Notes under the pieces: model-generated
Told to the model about the DNA's origin: nothing
Database searches by the model: none
What the model saw: only the letters and a program-made list of their open reading frames with translations
Shown: positions 54,601 through 61,533 of the stretch, piece by piece
How positions within the stretch are numbered: position 1 is the first letter of the stretch
How the letters are laid out: every line of letters begins with the position of its first letter
Position numbers and translations under genes: made by a program
Source: Effrenium voratum
Lineage: Eukaryota > Sar > Dinophyceae > Suessiales > Symbiodiniaceae
Assembly (NCBI GenBank): GCA_963377175.1
Contig: CAUJNA010000502.1
Span: 486,501-550,500, forward strand
DNA: 64,000 nt
Reading direction: 5' to 3'

Positions 54601-56896
54601 CTTCCGTATCGTTTCGCTTTGGGGGGATCCCCCTTTTTGCAAAATTTGGTTGTGGGTCAAAAATAGGGTAACCCCAAAAATGGGTCGCCCTGGCAAATGG
54701 AAGCATGGACTAAAACCTGCGCTCCGATTCCTGGTGGCTTAATTTTGACCCATACCCATTTGAGGAACCCATGCTTTCAAGGGAAACTGAAGCAGGTTGA
54801 GGACCTTTGGCAAAATGTGCCACGGTCAAAACTTATTCTGGCCATGGACATGGCTCCCTTAAACGTTATCCATGCTGGGCCCCCATTTGCAAAAACAAAT
54901 CTACAATTGAAATGGAAATAGGATGTTTCGACCTAAAGCAAGGGTGTTTCCCCTTCCTACTTCATGCCCAACCCCCAAGTGAAAAAGGTGGTCTGACCGA
55001 GGCACCGGGATTCTCCTCCTTTTGACCGAATGCCCGTCCGAGAAACTTTGGCAAAATCTGCGGGGCTGCTGCCTTGGACAAGGGATGCCCCCGAATTAAA
55101 CCATCAAACTGGTGGCTCACTCCCAACACCCGGAAGGTCATTCTCTGCTGAGCACCAGCAAGTAAACGTTCATGCTTAAACATGCGAATCCCAATGGAGT
55201 GCAAAGAGCTGTCAGACTTGTGGTAAAGCTTGCCTCTGGAATTCTGCAATAGCCACTCCATCCATGGCAACGCAGTTGATGCGACTTCCCCGGAAGCTTT
55301 CCCCCGCACGGACTCACATGGCATTCATCGAGGCGACTTTTTCAGCATTGAGTGTTCCCTTTGATCACTTGGGCTGTTCATATTGGAGGGTTGGCCAATC
55401 CTAATCCATCATCCCTGCGTGGCCACCATAAAAAGAGGCCCCTTGCCGTAACCAAAGGTAAGGATTGAGGGATTTCAAGTGAACAGCCCCTGGGCTCACT
55501 TTGGGTTGCACCCCCTTTTGGAGGTGATCACCCGGCTGTGGGTCAAACATATGTACCCAAAATGGAGCCCTGGTAAGTGGTAACATAGACCAAAACCCGC
55601 TCCAATTCCTGGTTTTATTTTGACCCACACCCACCCGCCCCTTTTAGCCTTTTAGACCCCTTTTCAGCGCCTCAAGCGCCCAAAGCGCGCCCAAAGCGCG
55701 GCCCAAGCGCGGCCCGCCCAAGGCTCCGGGCCGCGTTGGCTTCCAGGCCCTCCGCCTGCATCTCCTCCCAGGCCTGCGGGAAGACAAATCCCCAAGGCGC
55801 TCCCCAAGGCGCTCCCGTCTCGGACCAAAACTGACAAACCCGCTTAGCATGCGGACCTTCGCTATACATATATAGATATATGTATATATATATATATCCA
55901 AAAATGGCGACGCCACCAATCAAAATTCATGGCAAAGGAACCAACCTACAGGATGGTGGACATTATTTGGGTGGGGATTTATATATGTCCACGCCACCAA
56001 TCAAAATGTCTAGGTCGGGAATGAACCATTCTGGGCACCAACATGCCAAAATCCCAAACCATTATCCCGGCATCTGTTTCTCGGTTCTCGCAAACCTTTG
56101 CTCACGTGCTTCCTCTCGCAGCGGGGTCTTGATGATCCCCCCCCCAAAAAAAAAGCGCTGGGAATGAGTCCGTTTGCCTCACAAAGGCAGTGATCCTCGC
56201 CATGGCAAAACCAAACCTACTAAATCATTCTACCAACTTGTGGCTTGGTCTTACGGCAAAACAGTTGCTCAGCACGGCCCAACTGAGAAAACATGGAGAA
56301 AAAACAGAGGCGCAAAAATGGACAATAAATAAATGCCAGGAGTACCCTGCGTGTGTCAAACCAACAGATCCTCAATGGCCAAAGGAGCAACCCTGTCATA
56401 ACTTGTAGTGGGTTGGTTAAAAGCGAAACCCCACTGAACCCTAAAAAGATAAAACCTGAGAAGAAGGCTGGACGCCACCAAGAATTCAAAAATCAGGAGT
56501 CCCCGAAAAAGCAACCATCCTGGGGTAAACCGCTTGGGGTAAACCGCTTGGGGTAAACCGCTTGGGGTAAACCGCTTGGGGTAAACCGCTTGGGGTAAAC
56601 CGCTTGGGGTAAACCGCTTGGGGTAAACCGCTCGAATCCATGGAATCGCGCGTGAACAAAAAAAGCGACTCCCAGGCGAACGCACCTACGGCCAGGGTTG
56701 GGCCAAACATCTGGTTGAACATCTTCTCACTTGCTGAGTGGATTGGCCAGAAAACTTCTGATCAGCTGAAATGGCCGTCCCAAAAAGTGGCTACTACAAA
56801 GTCCATAAACTCAATTCAAGGCGTCGTGGGCCGACACTATCGGAAACACCCGCGTGCCTGTAAGACCCGGTCGATGTTGCCGGCCCTCCCATAGGC
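33449..56896 (-). CDS. Pentatricopeptide repeat (PPR) protein gene, at least 22 micro-exons
   Basis: PPR proteins are helical-repeat RNA-binding proteins, mostly acting on organellar transcripts. Here eight or nine consecutive motifs appear once short islands are joined at AG acceptors and GC or GT donors. Typical repeat cores are [67 protein letters not shown] and VTFSILVK. Repeat spacing is 33-36 residues across introns, which random islands would not give. Nearly all junctions are phase 0. About two thirds of donors are GC. Exons are about 21-76 nt and introns 0.1-2.6 kb. The tail (from 37.8 kb) is helical but not clearly PPR and ends at the stop at 33,449-33,451. The true start is not fixed; it may lie upstream of 56.9 kb or outside the window. 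A split into two PPR genes near 43.4 kb cannot be excluded. Organellar targeting and RNA target are unknown. Confidence 0.8.
35075..35146 (-). CDS. PPR gene exon, tail
   Basis: Acceptor CCCGTGAG, donor CAG|GTATTC, phase 0 on both sides, 24 codons. Peptide [20 protein letters not shown] then ADAQ. Helical, not an obvious PPR motif. Confidence 0.6.
35805..35852 (-). CDS. PPR gene exon, tail
   Basis: Acceptor AACCCCAG in phase 0; peptide [16 protein letters not shown]. The 3' end is uncertain: a GC donor after GGA or a GT donor after GAC both keep phase 0. Confidence 0.5.
37010..37112. repeat. (GGTT)n microsatellite
   Basis: GGTT units end in GGCT and GGTC variants. It lies in the intron between the exons at 37,242 and 35,852. 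Confidence 0.95.
37242..37292 (-). CDS. PPR gene exon, tail
   Basis: Acceptor TTCAACAG, donor CAC|GCGCGG, phase 0 on both sides; peptide [17 protein letters not shown]. Two other frames are open, but phase and strand match the neighbours. Confidence 0.5.
37736..37804 (-). CDS. PPR gene exon, tail
   Basis: Acceptor GCCTCAG, donor GAG|GCACGG, phase 0 on both sides, 23 codons. Peptide [20 protein letters not shown] then GAE. Resembles a PPR second helix. Confidence 0.62.
38600..38675 (-). CDS. Probable PPR gene exon
   Basis: After GACGAG the best frame reads [18 protein letters not shown] and then ATHQRGEA. The pattern suits a PPR helix pair, but the entry phase does not match the preceding donor and the 3' end is unknown. 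Treat limits as approximate. Confidence 0.35.
39199..39255 (-). CDS. PPR gene exon, last clear repeat, second part
   Basis: Acceptor TTTGAG, donor GAT|GCCCGG, phase 0 on both sides; peptide [19 protein letters not shown]. It continues the repeat begun in the exon at 40,440 (SITSGE joined to [12 protein letters not shown]). Confidence 0.7.
40440..40488 (-). CDS. PPR gene exon, last clear repeat, first part
   Basis: Acceptor CCGGCAG entered in phase 2, donor GAG|GTTCGG in phase 0. Peptide [16 protein letters not shown], a typical first PPR helix. Confidence 0.68.
41103..41161 (-). CDS. PPR gene exon, repeat second helix
   Basis: Acceptor TCGCGAG in phase 0; leaves in phase 2 through GC|GTGCCG, which fits the entry phase of the exon at 40,488. 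Peptide [19 protein letters not shown]. Confidence 0.65.
41591..41626 (-). CDS. PPR gene exon, repeat first helix
   Basis: Acceptor TGCCGAG in phase 0, peptide [14 protein letters not shown] donor CGT|GCGGCC. An earlier GC donor after AAG would give only 18 nt. The motif is two residues short of a usual first helix. Confidence 0.52.
43369..43494 (-). CDS. Coding-like island inside a PPR intron
   Basis: After GGTCCAG the minus strand stays open for 41 codons to a [23 protein letters not shown], then [20 protein letters not shown]. It enters in phase 0 like its neighbours. It may be an exon leaving early by a GC donor (AGA|GCACCA), or the last exon of an upstream PPR gene, which would split the locus in two. 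Confidence 0.4.
   Translation of the reverse strand, partial: RRSRLAEKTTCEADALHRAPLGALVLVGDLQQADDIQRRND
44193..44222 (-). CDS. PPR gene micro-exon, repeat end
   Basis: Acceptor TCGCAAG in phase 0, peptide [13 protein letters not shown] donor after GAC would end it at 44,202; repeat length suggests a slightly longer exon. It completes the repeat VTFSILVK / [17 protein letters not shown] / EMRQMYD. Confidence 0.58.
44594..44644 (-). CDS. PPR gene exon, repeat middle
   Basis: Acceptor GCTGGCAG, donor AAG|GCACGC, phase 0 on both sides; peptide [17 protein letters not shown]. Confidence 0.72.
44700..44850. repeat. Degenerate 9-10-bp tandem repeat
   Basis: Variants of CCAAGTGGA, CCAAAATGG and CCAAATGTCAAAA repeat about 15 times, just upstream of a PPR exon acceptor in the same intron. 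Confidence 0.85.
44868..44975 (+). mobile_element. Copy 4 of ~105-bp inverted-end element
   Basis: Begins GTATGGGTCAAAA and ends TTTTTGACCCACACCCAC on the plus strand. It lies in a PPR intron in the opposite orientation to the gene. Internal CACCAGGAATTGGACCGCAG is shared with the 10.9-kb copy. Confidence 0.72.
44993..45143. repeat. Two diverged direct copies, about 110-bp spacing
   Basis: GGAAGTTGCTTCAGCGTCCC near 44,993 and GCAAGTTGTTTCAGCCTCCC near 45,091 begin copies that both continue TCTTGG(C/T)TTGGAGC(C/T)AAATC. A shared AAAACCGCATT lies between and after them. Confidence 0.75.
45911..46195. repeat. Other half of the inverted pair, plus CACG/CAAG microsatellite
   Basis: 45,911-46,036 is the reverse complement of 29,351-29,476. 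It is followed by (CACG)n, (CAAG)n and CAGC repeats up to about 46,195. It lies in the PPR intron between the exons at 46,303 and 44,644. Confidence 0.92.
46303..46336 (-). CDS. PPR gene micro-exon, repeat start
   Basis: Acceptor GGGTGAG, one base completing the previous codon, then [11 protein letters not shown], donor AAG|GCGCGC in phase 0. Only 34 nt. Confidence 0.7.
47528..47584 (-). CDS. PPR gene exon, repeat second half
   Basis: Acceptor GCGCTCAG in phase 0, peptide [19 protein letters not shown]. Two GC donors four bases apart are possible (ending 47,528 or 47,532); the phase-2 one joins correctly to the next exon. Confidence 0.72.
48312..48350 (-). CDS. PPR gene exon, repeat first half
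   Basis: Acceptor GGCCCCAG, donor AAG|GCGGAA, phase 0 on both sides, 13 codons: [13 protein letters not shown]. Joined to the next exon it gives a standard PPR. Confidence 0.75.
48820..49409. repeat. 62-bp satellite with dimeric higher-order structure
   Basis: Nine copies of GCTGACTCTCAG start at exact 62-bp intervals from 48,851 to 49,347. Units alternate between CAGATTCCC with CCAATTCTACTTTAG and CAGGTTCCC with CGAATTCTACTTAAG, so the first six form 124-bp dimers. It lies in the 1.9-kb PPR intron between 50,298 and 48,350. Confidence 0.96.
49436..49496. repeat. Two tandem ~31-bp copies
   Basis: AGCTGGAAACTAACAGCTGG with a CCCCAAAAAC end occurs twice, directly after the 62-bp array. Confidence 0.85.
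50298..50345 (-). CDS. PPR gene exon, repeat second half
   Basis: Acceptor TATGGCAG, donor GAC|GTATGG, phase 0 on both sides, 16 codons: [16 protein letters not shown]. It completes the repeat begun by [16 protein letters not shown]. Confidence 0.75.
51410..51458 (-). CDS. PPR gene exon, repeat first half
   Basis: Acceptor AACCCGAG, one base completing the codon left by the previous exon, then [16 protein letters not shown], donor AAG|GCTGGG. The motif is a textbook PPR first helix. Confidence 0.8.
52361..52407 (-). CDS. PPR gene exon, repeat end
   Basis: Acceptor CCCGGCAG in phase 0; [15 protein letters not shown] plus two bases (AC) before a GC donor. With the next exon the junction codon is ACG, giving DLIT-FSTLIK. 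Confidence 0.8.
52810..52888 (-). CDS. PPR gene exon, repeat first half
   Basis: Core peptide [20 protein letters not shown] then GAAE, donor GAG|GCCGGG in phase 0. The acceptor is either GCGCAG (52,888) or AACGAG (52,882), both entered in phase 2. With VLQEM it forms an exact 35-residue repeat. Confidence 0.8.
53013..53078 (-). CDS. PPR gene exon, repeat second half
   Basis: Acceptor CGCCCAG in phase 0; [20 protein letters not shown] then ER. The donor is not settled: GT at 53,012 or GC at 53,016; the latter fits the next entry phase. Confidence 0.75.
54010..54084 (-). CDS. PPR gene exon spanning two repeats
   Basis: Acceptor ATGCCAG, donor AAG|GCGGGC, phase 0 on both sides, 25 codons: [16 protein letters not shown] then TILYATLIK. 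It ends one repeat and begins the next. Confidence 0.82.
54536..54589 (-). CDS. PPR gene exon, repeat first half
   Basis: Acceptor TTTTGAG, donor AAG|GCGCAC, phase 0 on both sides, 18 codons: [18 protein letters not shown], a near-consensus PPR first half. Confidence 0.85.
54651..54757 (-). mobile_element. Copy 5 of ~105-bp inverted-end element
   Basis: Plus-strand ends TGTGGGTCAAAA and TTTTGACCCATACCCA. It lies about 60 bp upstream of a PPR exon acceptor in the intron 55,735-54,589. Same orientation as the gene. Confidence 0.72.
55537..55632 (-). mobile_element. Copy 6 of ~105-bp inverted-end element
   Basis: Plus-strand ends TGTGGGTCAAAC and TTTTGACCCACACCCACC. A second copy in the same PPR intron as copy 5. 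Confidence 0.7.
55735..55773 (-). CDS. PPR gene exon, repeat end
   Basis: Acceptor TCCCGCAG, donor AAC|GCGGCC, phase 0 on both sides, 13 codons: [13 protein letters not shown]. It joins to [10 protein letters not shown] exactly at a repeat boundary. Confidence 0.8.
56522..56632. repeat. 14-bp tandem repeat, eight copies
   Basis: GGGGTAAACCGCTT repeated from 56,522 with perfect 14-bp spacing, the last copy ending CTCG. It lies in the PPR intron between 56,858 and 55,773. The frames across it ([14 protein letters not shown]) are artefacts. Confidence 0.96.
56858..56896 (-). CDS. PPR gene exon, most upstream confident one
   Basis: Acceptor ACCGTGAG, donor CAG|GCACGC, phase 0 on both sides, 13 codons: [13 protein letters not shown]. 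With [13 protein letters not shown] it gives the second half of a repeat, so a preceding exon must carry its first helix. Confidence 0.75.
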
Positions 56897-56931
56897 CTCA
56901 CGGTTTCGATGCGCAAGCTAAATCTAAATGG

Positions 56932-57035
56932 GCGTGGCTCAAAATTGAAGAGCCAGGGCCAACCGCAGGAATTTTGGTCCATGTTTCCACTTACGAGGGA
57001 AACCCAGTTTGGAATTCCGGTGTTTTGAGCCACAG
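56932..57035 (+). mobile_element. Copy 7 of ~105-bp inverted-end element, diverged
   Basis: Begins GCGTGGCTCAAAA and ends TTTTGAGCCACAG, so both arms share the same GACCC to GAGCC change. It ends in CACAG. Confidence 0.6.
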
Positions 57036-58972
57036 CCAAATGGAAAGGGTGGAATGCAGGTGTCCGACAGCTGAACCCAGGACCTATGTGCCCTATAGAG
57101 ATGCAGGCTGATTGAGGGGGGTCATATGCTGGTTTCCTTTGAAACTAGAACAAAACGAGGGGCGGGCCTAGTTCTGGCACATGCCCATATCGCTCCCTTG
57201 CCACAAAACATGTGAACCAGGACCCGAACAGGTTGGATCCTCTGGCTGGTTGGTGGCATCTTCATTTCGGGTGCATGACACACCCGGCCCTTACAGCCAA
57301 GACAAATGATGGCGGGTCTCAAAACTCGGACTCCCTCCACATGATGGGTTTAAGGTTGTATTCGTGTTCAAGCAGCAAACGATGATGTCTTAACATGATT
57401 CACGCTCACACAGGTGTTTGCATGCACGCATGAGTGCAGGTACGTTGCACGTAAACGTACAGAGTTGCGCATGCGTTGTGTACAGTACTGTCATGCAATG
57501 CATTGCAACGCAATGCCATGTCCATGTCCATGTACTCTCACTTGCCCAAAACGGACCAGAATCGGAATACCAAAAGGTCAAAAGGTCGGCTTTGGGCAAG
57601 TGAGTACTGTACTATAGCGCAATGTAATGCGATCCGCTCCTTATCCTACCTTGTTTTGAACTCCGCTGGTATGCACAGTGCCTCTTGCATAGCAAGTGTA
57701 GGTGCATGTATATATATATATATGGCCTGCATATCAGAAGGTTGGGCCTGCTGAGCGCGGATCATGAGGGGGGGTGAGCATACATACATATACACATTGA
57801 CATATATTCATACATTTGTGTTATGGTCAATGCCCTGTTGTTGGGGATGGGGGTCACAAGCCTGACGGAGATCTTGGACAAGCTCTATACAAGGCTTCCT
57901 AAGCGAGGAAACCACGACCATAACATTACCTACAAAAGGAGTTTGACCATGGCTCTCTCGCACTATATATATATATATGTGTATGCGTATGTGTGCATTC
58001 ATTGTTGTATATGCATGACATGGAAACGGTTCATGTTTGTATTCATGCTGGCCGATTGGGCATGAGGCTTGGAGCGCAATTAATTAAATCCAATCTGCTG
58101 GAATGAAACGGAGCAGCTTGAAATAAGGCGATGTCTAAGATAGCAACCAAAACAGATTGATCCTGTTGATCCGTTCCACTCAAAACCCTCTACCACTTTG
58201 AGGGTCTTGAATGGACCCCACATGGGTTCCATTTACATGGCCACGGGATTGGCTCAACTGTTAAGACGCATAACCCCCCACAACATCGCATGAACACAAC
58301 TGCATACTGGGGACCTTCTGAACCCGAAGTTCCTCATTTTTACGGGTCGAAAGGCTCCATTCATACCCCGACATTGGCTCCAAGGTGGCAGAGCTTCGGA
58401 ATAGATCATGACCATTCATGCTTGAACACATGTCACAAATTCAATTGAAGTAATAGCCCATCCACAATCTCGGTCCAGTGAAAGGAGAATATACGGTTGG
58501 GGTACACCACTGGGTACATCAGGGTGGACTCCTCAAATACAGCCATTCAAATCAATTGCGGATTCGAGGGAAACCAGAGGGACCCAAAGAGAAAATTTGA
58601 GAACGGGACCCTCAAAATGCCAAAAGGTGGTTCCCCGCAGTCCGATGCGCCTTTTGTCCTCCCTTGCCTCCGACACTTTAAGTCGGAATTGCACTGCAAG
58701 GTCTGCACGCTCATGGCACGCAGATTCAACGTCAGGGTTGGGCCAAGCCCCTGTTTAAACATGGCGTCTCCACTCATGTTTTAGTCATCCTACTTTGTCT
58801 CCCTTCAAAGGGGACCAAGGCTTGGGAGTTTGAGCAACATGTGCAACCAACCCTGGCTGAAATCGACAAGCTCAACAGCTTCTTCCCCGTGCGACTGACG
58901 CATGGAGGGGTGCGCGGAACGCGCGGAACGCGCGGAACGCGCGGAACCGCCAGAGATGGAGGTACCATGAGC
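57036..58972. other. No confidently placed exon
   Basis: Presumed intron or upstream region of the PPR gene. It holds AT tracts near 57,710 and 57,965, and a palindrome-like segment at 57,531-57,606 with arms TCACTTGCCCAAA and TTTGGGCAAGTGA. Confidence 0.4.
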
Positions 58973-59018
58973 CTGGCCTGTTGCGCCGCAACAGGCCAGG
59001 ACTCTCATGATCCGGTGG
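58973..59018 (-). CDS. Candidate upstream PPR exon
   Basis: After ATCCGAG the minus strand reads HRIMRVLACCGATGQ and leaves by CAG|GCTCAT in phase 0. This resembles a PPR first helix. The plus strand is also open here (DPVARIQVAAQILRLPVPWA to a stop), so strand is uncertain. It contains the palindrome GGCCTGTTGCG/CGCAACAGGCC. Confidence 0.4.
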
Positions 59019-59432
59019 CTCGGATACAGGTTGCGGCACAAATCCTGCGGCTTCCGGTTCCTTGGGCCAACTGCAGTGCCAGGGCCTTGGGAAAGCCTGC
59101 TGATGTTGGCGGCCTCCTAGCTGAGTAAAAACCTCCCAAAGGTTCAATTTCCCGTGGGTGCGACAAGAGTCTCAAATCATTGGAGTGGTGGTGAACTTCA
59201 AAAGGCAAATAGTAGCAGTCAGTGTGCCCATCATACAAGACGTAAGGAGCACCAAGTTGGCTTTCAAGACGTTCACCCAAAATTATGTAAACACCCCCCC
59301 AAAAAAAACAGGCGCCCCAATTCATTGTCGGACTTGTCCCTTACTAAACTGCAGCTTCCAGGATTTGATTCTGCGATTCAAATTGGCTGTAGGCCGTGGG
59401 CCCCTGCTCAAGTCGCCTTGAGGGGGCGTTAC

Positions 59433-59465
59433 CGCCTCACGCAGACTCTCAGACGACCCTTCTGC
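59433..59465 (-). CDS. Candidate upstream micro-exon
   Basis: Acceptor CGGCCGCAG and donor GCG|GTAACG frame 33 nt, phase 0 on both sides: AEGSSESLREA. It may belong to the N-terminal part of the PPR gene. Confidence 0.33.
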
Positions 59466-59944
59466 CTGCGGCCGGGAGAAAAGCGCAAAGAACGACCCGA
59501 AGCGCTCATCTTTTGGATGGCACATGACAGGACTACAATTAACTCCCTAGACAAAATGGCAAGTAGGCAAAAAGGAAAACCCTCGTCTCTGAACGCTTCA
59601 AGCAAGGATAAATATTTACAATGTGTTCCGGTAGCTTACTTGCAAGGTTCAAGAAAGCAAGGACATCGAGTTGGAAAAGGGGACCAACATCACTTCTCAA
59701 CAGTTTTTAGAGTGCTCTGTTTTGAAGGAGAAAAACTTTTCAAGTGGAAAATCAACACAAGAAAATCAAGACCTCTGCGTATAGTTGTCCGCCGAGAATG
59801 GTCGGTTTCTTCGAGTATCGCCTTAAAATTATCTGAAAGGAGCTGCCATGGTCATAACTTCTGGGAAGCGGCGTTTCTTTCGGAGCGGTTATCCCTTTAA
59901 AGAGGTCCTCAAAAGCTACACCTTGAAATCCATGTTCTTTATCG

Positions 59945-60360
59945 CAAATCCTTCACAATCGACAATCAACCCATTGCAGCATACCCTTTGCAATCAATCC
60001 TGCAGAACCAATCATTCACGACATGCTGCACAACTGATCTCTGACAAATGCTGCGCAGCCAACCGTTTACGACCAATCCTTCACAGCCGATTCTACACAA
60101 CCAGTCCTTTTCAACCGAGCCCGGCCGTCACAACCAATGCTGCCCGACCAACTCCTTACAAGCAACCCTTCACCAACAACCTAAGAAACCAACTACAGGA
60201 AATTCTACAGGAAATCCCTGATTTTGGTGGGTATTTGTCGAACTTCCTGTAGAATTTCCTGTAGCTGGTTTCTATGAAACAATGCTGCACAACCGTCCTT
60301 TGCAACCAATTCTGTACCACCAATACTGCCCAACCAATCCTTCACAGCCAATCCACAAAA
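59945..60360. repeat. Degenerate ~15-bp repeat array
   Basis: Loose copies of CAACCAATCCTTCACAG and GCTGCACAACC recur throughout, for example ACGACCAATCCTTCACAGCC and CAACCAATCCTTCACAGCC. Spacing is irregular, near multiples of 15. Confidence 0.75.
60184..60273. repeat. 30-bp-arm inverted repeat (hairpin)
   Basis: 60,184-60,213 and 60,244-60,273 are reverse complements with one mismatch, separated by a 30-nt loop. Each arm itself holds a direct repeat of CTACAGGAAAT, so several pairings are possible. Confidence 0.95.
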
Positions 60361-60460
60361 ATGGCCCCTGACTTCGATAGCCAAAAGTAGCACAGGCCTC
60401 CAATAGCGGAAGCCCGCCATATACCTCCTTAAGAAAACAACCAAGCCCTGCTTTCATTTG

Positions 60461-60523
60461 GCTGTGGAACCCTGGTGAATGGAAACATTGCGGTCCCCTG
60501 GTGGTTTAATTCTGACCCATACC
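60461..60523 (-). mobile_element. Copy 8 of ~105-bp inverted-end element, shortened
   Basis: Contains CCCTGGTGAATGGAAACATT and GCGGTCCCCTGGTGGTTTAA, and ends CTGACCCATACC. The left arm and about 35 internal bases are missing. Confidence 0.62.
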
Positions 60524-60801
60524 TCTCCGTTTGCAAACCCTTGTTTACCCGGCATTTGCATGGCCAACCTGCTTTGCATTGCCTCAATAATTGTGCACGC
60601 TTGCCTGAAGGGGGGGGAGGGGGTTGCCCGACGGGGGGGGGGGGGGGTTGTTGCTGCTTTCCCATTGGTTCACGCTCGCCAGCATCCTAAAGGCAGCTTG
60701 TGAGCCGTCACTCGCCGCTTGAGGGAACCTAAGACCGAAACTAGACATACAAGAAGTCTCCCATCTCAACTGCCCCGTGCCTCTGGACCTCACTCGCCAT
60801 C

Positions 60802-60840
60802 CTTTAGGGGCGAGGCCCAGCTCCCCATCGCCATCGCGGC
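60802..60840 (-). CDS. Candidate exon, possible duplicate of part of 61.4 kb
   Basis: After AATGAG the minus strand reads AAMAMGSWASPLK in phase 0 and ends AAG|GATGGC (GA donor). The core M-A-M-x(3-4)-A-S-P-L-K matches the end of the island at 61,423-61,533. Confidence 0.35.
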
Positions 60841-61422
60841 CTCATTCACCTTCAGGGTGCCCCATTTGTCCCAAACATGTTGAAACGCCTAGTGTCTCAA
60901 AACCTCCTTTTGGCTGCCCCTTAACTCACTGGCCAGAAAATGCCTGAGCTGTTGGTCCGCAAAAATGCTCCAAACCCGAAAAACATGGACAGTCCAAAGC
61001 TGGGGAAGCGAGTTGCACAAGGTTCGGGGGCAAATGTTTCTAACGCTCACCCCAGATCAATCAACCCCAGTTTATAGGGGCTCTCCCTGTGTTTGGGAAT
61101 CACTTGAGTCATAATCAAGACCTGGTATCCAAATGGTGCACCCGAACCAATGAAAGGAGTTCACAAGGAGGCTACTGTCAATGACTGGGATTGTCCAGTA
61201 CAAACCATCATCTAGCCGGTTGTTCGATTGTGGCTCACTTGACGGTCCGTCTCCCCGCCCCCCCCTCAATCAACCATGACTTCTGCTCAATTAATGGGTC
61301 AGCATTAGTTCAGCAGTTGTTACCCGTTGCTTTCCTGGTTGTTTTTGCCTTTCACCCACCCCGTAAAAAGAGGGCTCCCTCCAAAAAACCTCACCCGCAA
61401 TGTGTTTTGCACCCTCGCCTTC

Positions 61423-61533
61423 CTTGAGGGGCGAGGCCCGCGCTTTGCGCATTGCCATCGGCAGTGCGAAAGGCACCACCCAGTTCCGCAGGGTCGCCCT
61501 CCAGCCCGTGGTGGTGTACCTCGCGCCGGCGGG
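61423..61533 (-). CDS. Candidate exon, possibly N-terminal part of the PPR gene
   Basis: Acceptor CGGCCCAG, then 37 codons in phase 0 ending AAG|GAAGGC (GA donor). Peptide PAGARYTTTGWRATLRNWVV and then PFALPMAMRKARASPLK, basic and Ser/Ala/Arg-rich. The plus strand is also open (EARALRIAIGSAKGTTQF), so strand is uncertain; the similarity to 60.8 kb favours minus. Confidence 0.38.
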
